From Glossina fuscipes (Eukaryota > Arthropoda > Insecta > Diptera > Glossinidae): a stretch of DNA of 64,000 nt. The notes under the pieces were generated by a model. That model made no database searches. It saw only the letters and a list, made by a program, of their open reading frames with translations, and was not told the origin of the DNA. The position numbers were made by a program, and so were the translations under genes. Where the stretch lies: the NCBI RefSeq assembly GCF_014805625.2, contig NW_023998453.1, forward strand, positions 888,921-952,920. Direction: 5' to 3'. Positions 10,985 through 22,862 of this stretch are shown in pieces (within the stretch, counting starts at the first letter, position 1; every line of letters begins with the position of its first letter).

Positions 10985-12790
10985 TCCTTTTTTTGCCTTC
11001 TTGGACAGGAAATTTTATTTGAAAATTTCCAAAATTCAGTCTAATGTCCTAAATCGGAGATTTTATAAATTTGGTAACTATGCAAATGAAACATTCCTAT
11101 TAAACGACCTATTAATTGACGTTTACTAACACTAATCAACTTATATGCAGTTATTTATTGGAATTTTAAAGCGAAACAAAGAAAAATTGGGTTTAAAAGA
11201 CGTCGCACATTATTTTACGGCTGGAGCGTACAATCAGATAAAATAAATAAGGTTAACATATTTAAAAGGTAAGTTAAATGCAAGAATAGAAAATATATGA
11301 AGAGACAATAAACAAGAAAAACACATTTTTTTGAGAGCTGAATTGATGCCGCGAAAAGTTTGCCATAATAACAATAATGAAGTAATTGAATTTGAAATGT
11401 GATGAAGTACATGCTAATTTGAAGCATTTTTAAAGATTATGGAAATTATTAACAATAAATATGTATACGTAGTACAAATAAGAAGAATAGTGTTCTATGC
11501 AAAAGTTGCGTAGTAATTTGTTTAAGGATTCCGTTATTTCATTTCGCATCGTAACTGTGAAGAAGAAGAAGAGGCTAAAAAGCGGATTTTTATACCTTTT
11601 ACACAACGTAATAACGAAATTTCATAATTCTTGTTAGATATTCAAAAATGAACTGGTCTCCATCAAATTTTCCGCATATGCTAGGTGGAACGGGCGCCCC
11701 CGGAAATCGAAATAGAAATTTAATGACTTCAATTCGTCAATACCAATGTCAACAGCAACAGCAGCGGCAGCAGCAGCAGCTGCAACAACAGGATGAAATC
11801 TCTAAATCTTTACAATTATTTGCAAAACTTGCAGCTTATAAAAATAATAATTTTGGTAAGTCACTTGTATCAAATTTGTGCCTATTGTTGTCTTCCGTGA
11901 ATAAGTTTTGTAATTCCCAGAAATTGTTATTAAGTATTGCATTCTAGGAAATGCTATATTCTTGGAGTTGGTTTCTCAAAACTTGTGCACACAGTTGGCA
12001 TTAACGCCCTCTGTGAATATAATTCAATTACAATATACCAAATGCCTTTGCAAAGAAGATGAGGCGCTATTTAAAATAATAGCAAAAATTGCGATATTAA
12101 TATATAAAAAAGGTTTTTCTCTTATTCATTAGACGGTCTAAGTCCATCATTGAATATATCTGATGCTGTTATGCAGGATTTCGCCTGTAATGGTTACGTG
12201 GCTGATGAGTCGTCTGTTCAGCAGCAACTGGGAATGATGCATTTATCGAATCCCTATGTCAATAGAATGAGTTTGCTTACAGCTACACTTAGCCCATTCA
12301 ACGCCGGAAACGTTGATAAAAACGTTGGGAATAAGGCGAATGCAACCTACAGTGCTGCTGCAACCGCAGCCATCTTAAATCAGCAACGCTTATGTTTACA
12401 AAATCAAGTAAACTTAAATTTTAATAGTACATTTTGGGGAGTTTCACCAGCTGAAATGTATCAACACGCGAATGCAGTTAATAATGCGGCTGCCGCTGTG
12501 GCAGCCGCTGCTGCTGTTAACATGGACTATAATAGCAATCAGAAGAAGCTGACCAGAAATCGTTACAATGGCAGTAAATATGAAAGATATGTGAGTACAC
12601 ATTAGATAAACTTAACCTAAAGTTTCACTTTCGATTGTGGCGGAAAAAAGAAATCAAAAGACACTTTCATCTCCCGATGGATGCGTATAAAAAACAGAAA
12701 AAAGGGGCTGCCTATTTGTTTAATTCTAGTTAAAAATTTCAAACGCTTTTGAATGTTGCAAGATAATAGCATCTGCGCATCCACGGTTCG
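10985..12790 (+). repeat. Right arm of the nanos inverted repeat
   Basis: Plus-strand arm matching 3767-5450 in reverse complement. It includes about 660 bases of nanos 5' flank, exon 1, intron 1, exon 2 and the first 200 bases of intron 2. The functional gene continues beyond it to the zinc-finger exon, so this arm contains the original or intact copy. The arm is about 120 bases longer than the left arm, consistent with deletions in the pseudogene side. Confidence 0.85.
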
Positions 12791-15700
12791 CGGCTATCGC
12801 GGTGTACTGGCTTCCCCGTTATACTTGCAACACAAAGAAACTGCTTAAAATATACTTATTTCTGATTAGTGATCAGTTTTAATTCGCTATAGAGATGGCT
12901 ACCTATTCATCGTTTATTGGTATTCTCATGAATCGGCAAAAACAAAAGTTGATGGGATAGTTTCACATCCATCTTAAAAAATGGTTTCCATAATCTACGA
13001 CCAGTAAGATACCATCGAAAAAATCCTTATTTATTATCAACAATATAAAATATATTTCGAAAATGAAGATCTTAGCTGATTTTCAGCGGAATGTGAATAG
13101 ACTATACCGATATTTATTGGTATTTGCAGTACAATACGGCTGCAATGAATTGTTGATCTCATCAATAAGCAACAGAGGTCGTATATGTTACATAAGACAT
13201 TCCAAAATGGTTTCTTTTGTTTTGTCCGATGCTATCGTAAACGATTTCTTATTGGACTCATCAAAGTTGCAAAGACGAAAACAGAAAATTTAGCTACGAT
13301 CCGGAATGAATTCTAATGATAATTTATAAAAATATATGTGTGTACTCTCCATAAATACACCAGCAAATTGATAGTTTGGCGTCAAATTAGTAGATTTAAG
13401 TTGTAGTGCAAATATACCTAACGCTTAGGCGGAAACAACTTTTTTTGCCCGACTAATGCTGTTGGGTTTTTGCATCCTACTCTACCTGTTACGTATATTA
13501 AGGTGTACTCACCAACTTTTTTTGGATGTATTGAGAAAGACTTGGGTATCGAATTGTCTGATGTACGTCCTTGCATTTTTGTGTTCCGCCTACAGCTCCA
13601 AATTTTTAAGATTTTTTGGCACAATTTTATATACTGATGAGTTTTGGTACGAAGGACGAACCTTATGGAAAATGTACCGAATCGGGAAAAAATTTTCGCA
13701 TATACATAAATTCTCGATAAAATAGCTGAATAGAAATAGTTCGGCATACTAAAATAACGATCGAATAGGGGAATTCCTTGAACCGCCGTTTCCGTTCCTA
13801 CGAAAAAAAGTTCGTAAGGCAAAAGTATGTAACTTTCTACATTTCATTGCGAAAATTGGACTATCATCACAATAAATTAACATAAAAATTATTCCATGAC
13901 CACAATGTGGGAGCTTAGACGAAGCAAATCTAATTTTTTGGGCAAGATTTCATACGAAAGTTTTCATGGAAAAGGAACCCTTTAATGACGAAAAGGTCGA
14001 CTTAATATTGTATAATGAAAATTGATCGACGGTCATAATTTGACATAACAGTTATGTATAGCGAACTTCCCTCACGTGGGTCTAAATATTAAATTTATTA
14101 AATTTTAATCATATCATCTCTGGTTTCGTGTGCCCTCCCATATGATTGCATTATCGCGAAAATGAATAAGTATTTGTATAATACAAAGGGCTAATGAACG
14201 CTGTTCCATTTGGCACAGCAGATTTGTTGTCGACACGCGAAGTACTGACGTAAAAGTGTGTGAAATTTATTATAGGAGACTTGAAGCTTGATGTTTAAGT
14301 TCATAGATCAAATTGGTCGAAATTTATGTACACATTTCATATAGGTAGTCCAAATGAGAATAAAATTCGCACCTTTATTCCCTTTCTTCAATCCATTAAC
14401 GAAAACTATATTCAGAAAAAGTTTACATAAACGGCACTCATACGCTGTTTCAGTTAGTTCAATGAACAGCAAGGATAAAACCGTAAGCGTGAAACCAAAT
14501 ACTAGCTAAAATATTGGATATATAGGTAGAGATCAAATCGATCCATATATACCGTTAGAACCGATCAAATTAGGTATGACTTATGAAGCACTGCGGCAAC
14601 GTAACCGTGAAGAGTACGAGAAAAAACAACAAAATCCTCTTTCATACCCTTTCCCGTTTCCCTCAACGCATCCCTAGTCATATGTGAACCAAAGGACCCC
14701 GTTAAAAGGGTTCGCACTAATAAGTACGATGATCCTTTCGAATGAATTAAACTTATTGAAACATAAGGTTAAGGCACTTATCTAAATTAAATCGCAAAAA
14801 GTTTATATTTTTATTAAAAATAATTTTTGAGCAATGTATAGAAATAAGTAAAAGAAGCGGTTTAGCTACTAGAGTGATGTCTCGAAGAACGCGTAAACAA
14901 AATTTCAATATAGTTGACCCACTTTATGGAGATAAGATCCTAATAATTTTATCTGGAAACCGGTAGAAAAAAAATGAAGTAAAATTAATTAATTGTTAAT
15001 CATTTTGAGAATAAGCAAAAAAATCTACGCCTTCTATATAATTGTAGATACCGATTTTTTCATTTTATGAATGGACGCCGTCATTACAAGCCATAAATTC
15101 AACGGGCTCCGTGTTTATAATAACAGTTAAATTTTATTCACGCACATCTCAGTCGAATAAAGAAATTGAAAAACAATGTTTCATGTATAATTATATAAAA
15201 ATTAAAAAGCAATTTATAAATTTCTTTTGAATTGAAGAATGTTCGCAATCATAGACGGTTTTATGGCTTGAGTAAGATTGACGTGTGCCCTGTATTGACA
15301 CTGTCGCAGCTTCTTATACTATGTGTTTACTAGTGTTACTAGTTACCAAGCCTTATTTATTATTAATTATTATCAACTAATACCTTCGTCTTTGACGTAA
15401 ATATCGCATTATCTCTGTCGTAGCTGGTTGTCGAGGCTATCAAGTGCTGAGGAATTTGTAAATTAATTGCATATATCGCCATAACGGAACGCGAAAATTC
15501 ATGCCCTAATTGAGGTACGAAAATTGTCGGTTTTATTGTGAAGCACTTTGGCTGCCATTTCGCTTCCAAAATTCTTTTTTTTCCCTTTCGAGACTAAGAT
15601 ATAATAATAATAATAATAATAAGACATATCCTGAGAATTGGAAAATGTATCTTCAATATCTTGAGCACAGTTTGGTCGACAAATTGTAGTCTTAGTAAAA

Positions 15701-16440
15701 TCATCATTTTTGCAAATCTCCTTAGAAGATAATTTGAAGTGTAATATTGATTTCTAACACCTTAACAGAAGTGTGACCTTAATTTCTCCCGCTCTTTAAC
15801 AGAATCGAAGCGTTGCAATTTATTGAAAGCAACTCTGTTCTCTCTCTCTACTCTCAACATATGGTACTTTTTTTTATAAACCTTGTAAAGGAAAAAAATC
15901 AGCTAACGACTCTTAAAGCCGTTTAAAAATATCAAAAGAAAATGTAAAAAAAAGTTTTACGAAAATTATATTAAAAATTAGTATAGTATTTAATAAATGA
16001 AATTGTTGAGGAGAACAAAGTTTTACGAAGCTGCAGCAGATAGCTGCCGACTAATAACGTTTTATAGACAATGACATTTAATGAAATTTAAGTAAACGTT
16101 ACTATATCTATCTATAAGTTTGCTTATATAACATATTTGATTTGATTTATTAGGTATTTTTTATGCATATTTATGTATTTCATTTTAGATTTCGGCTAAA
16201 CATTGTGTATTTTGTGAAAACAATAATGAGCCGGAAGCGGTTGTAAGATCTCATGCGGTTCGTGACTCGGCAGGTCGAGTTTTATGTCCAAAATTAAGAG
16301 CATACACATGTCCAATATGTGGCTCATCTGGTGATAATGCGCATACGATAAAATATTGTCCACAAAAACCTATTGTAACAATGGAAGATGCCGTGAACGC
16401 GCAAACGTTGCGTTTAAATAAACCTTTCAATAGCAAATAA
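11648..16440 (+). CDS. nos: Nanos, translational repressor with CCHC zinc fingers
   Basis: Nanos acts with Pumilio and Brat to repress maternal mRNAs such as hunchback, and is needed for posterior patterning and germ cells. Three exons join in phase: 11648-11855, 12133-12590 and 16189-16440, giving about 305 aa (Drosophila 401). Exon 1 has a Gln-rich tract and [12 protein letters not shown], like Drosophila DEIARSLKIFAQ. Exon 2 has [14 protein letters not shown], polyAla and NRYNGSKYE. The last exon holds the diagnostic double CCHC finger: [36 protein letters not shown], then EDA and a short tail. Intron 2 is unusually long (3598 bases). Exons 1-2 and 5' flank are duplicated in inverted orientation at 3767-5450. 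An optional small exon in intron 1 (about 11948-12060, open in both copies for some distance) cannot be excluded. Confidence 0.95.
12591..16188 (+). other. nos: nanos intron 2, 3.6 kb
   Basis: Begins GTGAGT and ends TTTTAG. The first 200 bases belong to the inverted repeat; the rest is unique. A 134-codon minus-strand frame at 13822-13418 and an 89-codon plus-strand frame at 13456-13725 overlap. Neither resembles a known family, and both probably reflect chance or a degraded mobile element. There is an ATA/AAT trinucleotide run at about 15601-15621. No RNA gene was recognised. Confidence 0.6.
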
Positions 16441-16643
16441 TAACAAACTTAAACTTAAATATCAAATAATTTGATATTTTTTTCAATATTATTAACTATC
16501 TTCTTTTTATTTCTTTTTTCGTATATTTAAAAACAAAAACTAAAAATTCGCGAGAAGCCATTATTTTATTGTGAATAACTTGGGATTATATGTATATATC
16601 TCTTAAATGATAAACAATGAGAAATTATGAATTAAAAAGCAAA

Positions 16644-16674
<31 letters not shown>

Positions 16675-17960
16675 CAAATATATATTTTATTAAATACAAC
16701 AACGTTCATTTCATGTAAAGAATTCCTTTTCTATTTTTGTTGATCAATCACAAATCGTCTTCATTTTAAATTATTCTAATTATTTTTAAGCATAAAATGA
16801 CTTTAAAAGGATTTAATTTAATTGATGAAAAGTGTTATTCTCTCAATTGAAAACAAAAAATTTTCTCTTTCGAAAGATCACTTGTGCGGATTAAAAATGC
16901 TGTGAAATTAAAAATATTGATTTAATTTTCTACTTTAAGAAGAAATGTTTCTTTCAACTTTTTTTTTTTTTTAACAAAAAAAAAATGAATTTAATTTTTT
17001 ATATTTCATTGTTGTTTAGAAAGTTTTTCTGTGTTCGCAAGAAAGACAAATATTTGTAATTAATTAATATTTTTTAACTATAGCCCTAATAGTTAAGAGT
17101 TTATTTCGATAACGCCTTAAGACATTGGGAATTGAATTACGAAAATCAAAAGCAATTTGAAAATGAAAAAATTCCGAAACAAAATTCCATCCGTCCTTGT
17201 CGAATTTCCTCGTAAAATTTCATATTTTATTTTATATTTTGGTCATTTTGTCAAATCGTTTCATTACAACTTAATATTATATTACCCATAGTCTGTATTT
17301 GACGAATACACGAATGAATCACTAAAGAGGTCCAGTTAACTAGTTAATGTAAGCAAGACTTAAATTGGACACTAAGTGTTCATTGTACCGCCGTGAAGTC
17401 AGGGCAATGTGTGATAAATACGGAGCAATTAGAAGCGTCCTACTGCTATTTCCTTGATGGCAGTGCTTGTTACATGAACGGAATTAGATTTTAACCTTGT
17501 ATGCAGCTAAGCCTAAGCTAGCTTTTAGCTGAAGTTGAACCCTATATTAGTGCGACTGACACCCCAGGCAAGTTTAGCCGCTTCTTTAGGGCGTATCAAT
17601 TTGGCGCTTTACATTGAACTACAAACTAAATATTAATTTACCTGATATGTCATGTTAAACAATATATACATGTGTAACGCAATAAGGAAGGGGATAAGGA
17701 AATTTCAATCATTCTACCCTGTAAGCTAACCTAACTCTCTACTTAAGAACCGCTCTAAGGCAAATTTATTAGTCCATTATTGAATACTTTAAACCACTTC
17801 GCTACATTTTGTTATTCATATAAAAAATTAAAAAATAAGTAGTTATATGACAATCCGAGCCATTTTCCGCAGCCTTTGTCCCTTAAACTAAACTATGTGG
17901 GTGCACCGAATTGAAGTTTAAATCTATGGCCAAATGTTAAAAAATCGTCTTGAATTAATT
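16441..17960 (+). other. nos: nanos 3' UTR and downstream sequence
   Basis: AT-rich sequence after the nanos stop with an AT repeat at about 16650-16685. Scanning by eye, I saw no CNGG loop motif (the core of the Smaug recognition element that mediates nanos repression in Drosophila) in roughly the first 900 bases. No clear gene follows before the tandem repeat at 17971. Confidence 0.5.
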
Positions 17961-17970
17961 TCAGAAAAAT

Positions 17971-18168
17971 AAGAAAATTTTGCAATATAAAGTAATATGT
18001 TCCGTTTGTAATGACGTAAACAATGCAATGAGTTTATCTGTAAAAGTGTTTGCGTTTATTTTCATTGACAAGAAAATTTTGCAATATAAAGTAATATGTT
18101 CCGTTTGTAATGACGTAAACAATGCAATGAGTTTATCTGTAAAAGTGTTTGCGTTTATTTTCATTGAC
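17971..18168. repeat. Perfect 99-bp tandem duplication
   Basis: The segment 17971-18069 is repeated at 18070-18168 without any difference that I can see. The unit starts AAGAAAATTTTGC and ends TTTTCATTGAC. Because 99 is a multiple of three, both strands carry an ORF through the two units, which is a by-product. Perfect identity means a very recent duplication, gene conversion or an assembly artefact. Confidence 0.9.
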
Positions 18169-21100
18169 AACATTGCTGCCTTCATGTATCCAACAACAAA
18201 CAAAAGAAAAATCCCAATTTTCCCACGCTCAGGGGAATTTTCTCACGAGTTGTTTTTGTAACCGCGTGAGAAAATTCCCTTAGCTATGTAAATGCCCGAT
18301 CTGGTAACACTTGTTAAATTTTTTCGTACGTCGTTGTCTCTGTCATTTAACACACTGGATTTTTTAGTTTTTTCAATTTGATTTTCGCCCAATTATTTGC
18401 ATTTATTTCTTATAAATATATAAAAATTGCACATTTAAAGATTATTATTAAACGTTTCCGCTAAAATATATTGACGAATCAAAAAGCATAATAACATAAA
18501 AAAATGTGAAAAACTACTTCGCAAGTTGGTAATTAGAAAGAAAAAATTTTCTATGCTTCTTGTTCGTGTTTAACGTCTCTTAAGAGCACAAAAAAAATGT
18601 ACAAAACGCCAAATATAATGTGATAAGTGCGTTGGTTTACGCGTACATAATGTGGAAATGAGTGTAAAATGATTTATAATCTCAAAAAATGTTTAAATAA
18701 AAATGCAATTCTTATGTGTAAAAATTATAAAGAATAAAAAATGAAGTGAAAATGAAGAGTGGCATTAAAAAGCTTTTCTTTATGTGATGTGTTCGAGAAG
18801 AAATTAAAAAGAACCCTTTTCAATCTCCCGTTTCTCTCGTTAGTTCAAGATTATCTTATGGGGAATACATGTATATGTATATATATGCATATGTATATAA
18901 ATTTAATCAAAGGAGATGAATACAATATCTTATTAATATTTTCCATAAATTATAAAAAAGATTTATGCTGAAATGTTACGAATTTAAGGATCCGTTACAT
19001 ATTTCCTGATTTCATTCTCTATTTAGTTTCCCTCTGGTAATAAGACAGGAAATTCTCAACACAATTACAATATATATGTATATATATATATATATATAAA
19101 TACAATCCGAACTAACAATACATATATACAAACATATAACCCAACAACTTTTATTTAAGGGGGAAGGAAGAAGGGGTGCCTGTGCATTCGATACCATTGT
19201 GTTTTTCACTTTATAGCATTTTCTTTCATACTTGCTTTGTGTTTAATGCATATCTTTCCCTCTCGCTCTCTCTCCCTCTCTTTATTTTACACCTACTTGA
19301 CATTTACTATATATTTGGCATGCAGCGCACAGTGGCACATTTAATATGTAAAGCTATGTTAAATTCTCTCTAAATCTTCTGTTTCAACAAAAAAAAGAAG
19401 AGAAACAAATGGGAATCGCTTTAGTAACGAGCCTTCAGAATCCCCCATTCAATATTTCTACCAAATTTCATATTACCCCAAATTTTGGCCATGGATTTAA
19501 GAAGATGTCTTCTAAATTGAATCCGGGTCACAGCCAGATCAATGAGCGTGACACGTGCTTCTTAGAGATTGCAAGGAATGACATATCTACTAAGTTTTTA
19601 TCCCATATCGGGTATAAAATTCATAACGTCCTCAAGTTTAGTTTAGCTTTAGAACATCAATTAGTGTTGATTTATGGCATTTTTAAAGGAGGTTTGTATC
19701 AGATCACATCAGACTAACTAAATAATATTGAAACCTAACAAATTGGCCTTAACGTCTTAAAGAAATGCGTGGCTTATACATATGTAAATATATTGTTAAC
19801 AAATAAATAGACAAAACTCCACGAAATGAAGCGGAAAGGAAATAGTGTTTCTGAGCCGATACTCCGTGTAAATTGCATTGTCTAAACCCAAAATTTCAAA
19901 ATTTGCAGAAAAATATCTTAAAAATCTTATTAATTCAAATTTTTGATTTCGTTTAATAATTCATTGCATGAAAAAAAATAATCAAAAATTCAAAAAGTTT
20001 CCTCTCTCAAGAAAAATTCTGAAATCGTGGAATTTGCTTCCTCATCGAAAATAAGGTATATTTTACAAAAGCATGAATGTCCTTCAAAACTCATCCTTTC
20101 CTTCTGTAATTATAGCAACCTCTGCGTCACTGTGCAGCGGTTGCATTGTGTGCGCAAAATGCAAAAAAAAGGAAAAAAGAATAAACGAGAGTGAAGAGGA
20201 AAGAATATCAAGTTAAGACTGAACGTTTTTTTCAGCTTAAGCTTCGTTCTACAACAACAACGTTATTAAAATCTAACCAGATGTATGTTGGTGTAGTCCG
20301 GCAAACTAAGCAACCGACAATACGACTAACGTTCATATCGACGAACAAACTAATACGTTCGCTAACCGCACGGCAGATCTTCTATCCTCTCTTTCTGTGA
20401 GTCTTTATTTCAACACTCATTCGTGGTTGCAAACATATATGCATATGTACGTATGTACTTAGGCACGTATTTATGTAAAGGAATATTTTTGTTGTTTGAG
20501 CTTAGTGTTTAGAAGAACTATAGGAGGGAATAATTAGTAAAAGCACTTCATTCGTCTCTTGTTCACTAAATAATATAATCAATATGCGGATGAATGCGTA
20601 TGTGTGTGCATCAACGCATGCGAGACTCTTTGAATTAAACGTTGATCCAGTTTTATGTTTTGATATTTATGACGTCACTTGCAGAGGATGTCTATGTATT
20701 ATAGTGGAATATTTAAGATAAAATAAATGTATTTGTGTAATTGTAGCCGTTTTAAAAATCTCCTTACAGATCATTTCCAAGTTAGTAGAATTTTTGAAAA
20801 CTTTGGGGGAAGATGGATGAGAATAGCACAAAAGACATTGATGGGAAATTTCGATTCGTTCTTCACTAGAACTTTAAACGAAGTGTTCTTTTTCCCTTTG
20901 TTGTTGTGAGTAATTTGTTGGGAATCTTGGTCCCGTAGCGGATTTTGCCTTCGATTTTCACACTTGCAAGGACTCCAACGACGAATGAAGGGAGAGATGG
21001 TGTCGAGTCAGAATTACTACTCTATTAATATTATTTATGGATTCCAAAACTTTTGATCTCTTTCTTGCAAAGGAATCGCAATATTATGACGCTCTCCCCC

Positions 21101-22862
21101 CTTTTCCACAGCTCGCGCCACCCACCTAAGAAAGGAAGTTTTGTGGATGGATTTAATTTATAACGAATCTTCAAATATATTTTTCTGTCAAGTTTATTTG
21201 CGGTTAATAGAAAAGATATTTTAAGTTCTTCCTAAAGGTCACAAAGATGAAGCGAACATAAATGGTTGGGGTTGGTAAAATAAATTTCTTCATTTTCATC
21301 TACAATTCCCCAAAAAATTTCTATAACACCCACTGTGCATATATAGCTTGAACTTCAACATCCACACTTTAAAATAAAATAACAGCAAAAGAGAACAAAT
21401 ACGACAAATTGGATCACGGGGGGATAGCAAGAGAGAGGGAGAGAGAGACAGAAAGAGAGCGTTAAAGGCAAGTATTATTTAATGGCAACTCAAGTCCCCC
21501 TTTAGCAAATGAAGGCGAAAATTTTACAGATATTTTCCAGCATTATATGCCAAAGTGTGTGGAACATAGGTTAGTTTTTGGGTTGCGATGGTCATAAACA
21601 AAATGGCAGTTGAGTAGAAAGAAAAATGCATTGTGTTGTGTATGTGTATGTGTGTGTGAGAATGCATTCATATCAATGCGAATAAAATATCGCTACTAAA
21701 TACCACAACCGCTGATGGAGCCAACACATGGAATATAACCTCATAATACTTATGAACATACGTACATATATATTCATAGCATATATTTTACACTGCATTG
21801 TTGGAGTAATAACATCAAAAGTAAGAACTTTGATTACTATTGCAGTAATTACAACAAAAGCAGCAACAGCTACATTCATTTTTATTCGTATTGGGTGTGA
21901 ATAACCTGCACTACTCTGTGTAAAGCAGAAAGAAGAGGGAGCGCGTAATGAATTTGTAAACGATGTGGAGAAATAACTTTAAAAAATGAATATATGTGCT
22001 ATTCTCTCTCAATATAAACACATCGATTAGGTGGAATAATAATTCCGAGAGGGCGAGTGAAAATTAAGAAATTGATGAGAGAAAATTTGTACTTTTTCAG
22101 ATAATGCAATTTTAAAGGAAGAGTTGCAAGTTATCTAAAGAGCGTAATAAATTCATTGAAGAATGTATAAGTGAGAGACTTAAATAACTTATGACTCTCC
22201 TTTATTACATTCATATAAATGAAATGCTAGGCGAGGTTAACTCTTCATATATGTGTGCTCTGATATGGTTTGGTATGCTATATGGATAGTGAATAGTGGG
22301 GAAAAATAACGTTTCATATTATATATTAAACGGCAGTAAAGGAAGTTGCAATAATTTATATGAAAATACATTATTTGTTAATTCCATGTTTATTAAAAAG
22401 TTTTTAGCGAAAGAAAAAAGAATTTTATTTGGTTTAAAATGGAAAAAAGTGCGAACCATCGGAAGTGAAGTGAATTAATATTTTAATGTGGTTTTGCAGA
22501 ATACTTGCAAGACATACATAGAAAATTGTCAAAGAGCAAAGGAAAATTGCAAAAAGCAAATCAAAAGAAAACTAATAATAATTCGCTTAAAATATTAAAA
22601 CTTGAGAAAAAAGAAAAAGTTCAAAAATTTATGGAAATTATACGTAACGCAAAAAGTGGAAGAAAAACAGAGCTGCTTTTCTATTATCAATTATTGTTGA
22701 GCTATAAAGTTTTTATAAAAGGATTTTATCAGTTAAACGTGAACGCAAACGATTGTACATGTACGTTATTCTGATGCGGTGGCTTCAACTTGATGCTTCT
22801 CTATCTGTTGAGCCAAAGAGGAGCTTTTACGAATGCAGCTGTAACTTGTTGCCGATAATGAC
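18169..22862 (+). other. H: Upstream region and probable 5' UTR of Hairless
   Basis: About 4.7 kb with no convincing protein gene. It holds AT and GT/TG microsatellites (19075-19098, 21636-21656), CT-rich stretches around 19256-19282, and GA-rich stretches around 21430-21460. A good acceptor (TTTTGCAG at about 22493-22500) followed by A-rich sequence suggests a 5' UTR exon running into the Hairless start. A small upstream frame at 22505-22774 (Lys-rich, 89 codons) would be a uORF in that leader. Transcript start not located. Confidence 0.4.

Noticed and set aside
11948..12120. Extra coding exon in nanos intron 1 ([12 protein letters not shown] frame)
   Set aside because: Open in both repeat copies for about 35 codons, but exons 1 and 2 already join in phase without it and match Drosophila Nanos. 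Shared openness can come from the recent duplication.
13418..13822. 134-codon minus-strand ORF in nanos intron 2
   Set aside because: No recognisable motif, overlapped by an opposite-strand ORF, no splice or promoter context; kept only as an unexplained frame.
17961..18261. ORFs on both strands over the 99-bp duplication
   Set aside because: They exist because the unit length is a multiple of three and lacks stops; no homology and wrong composition for coding.
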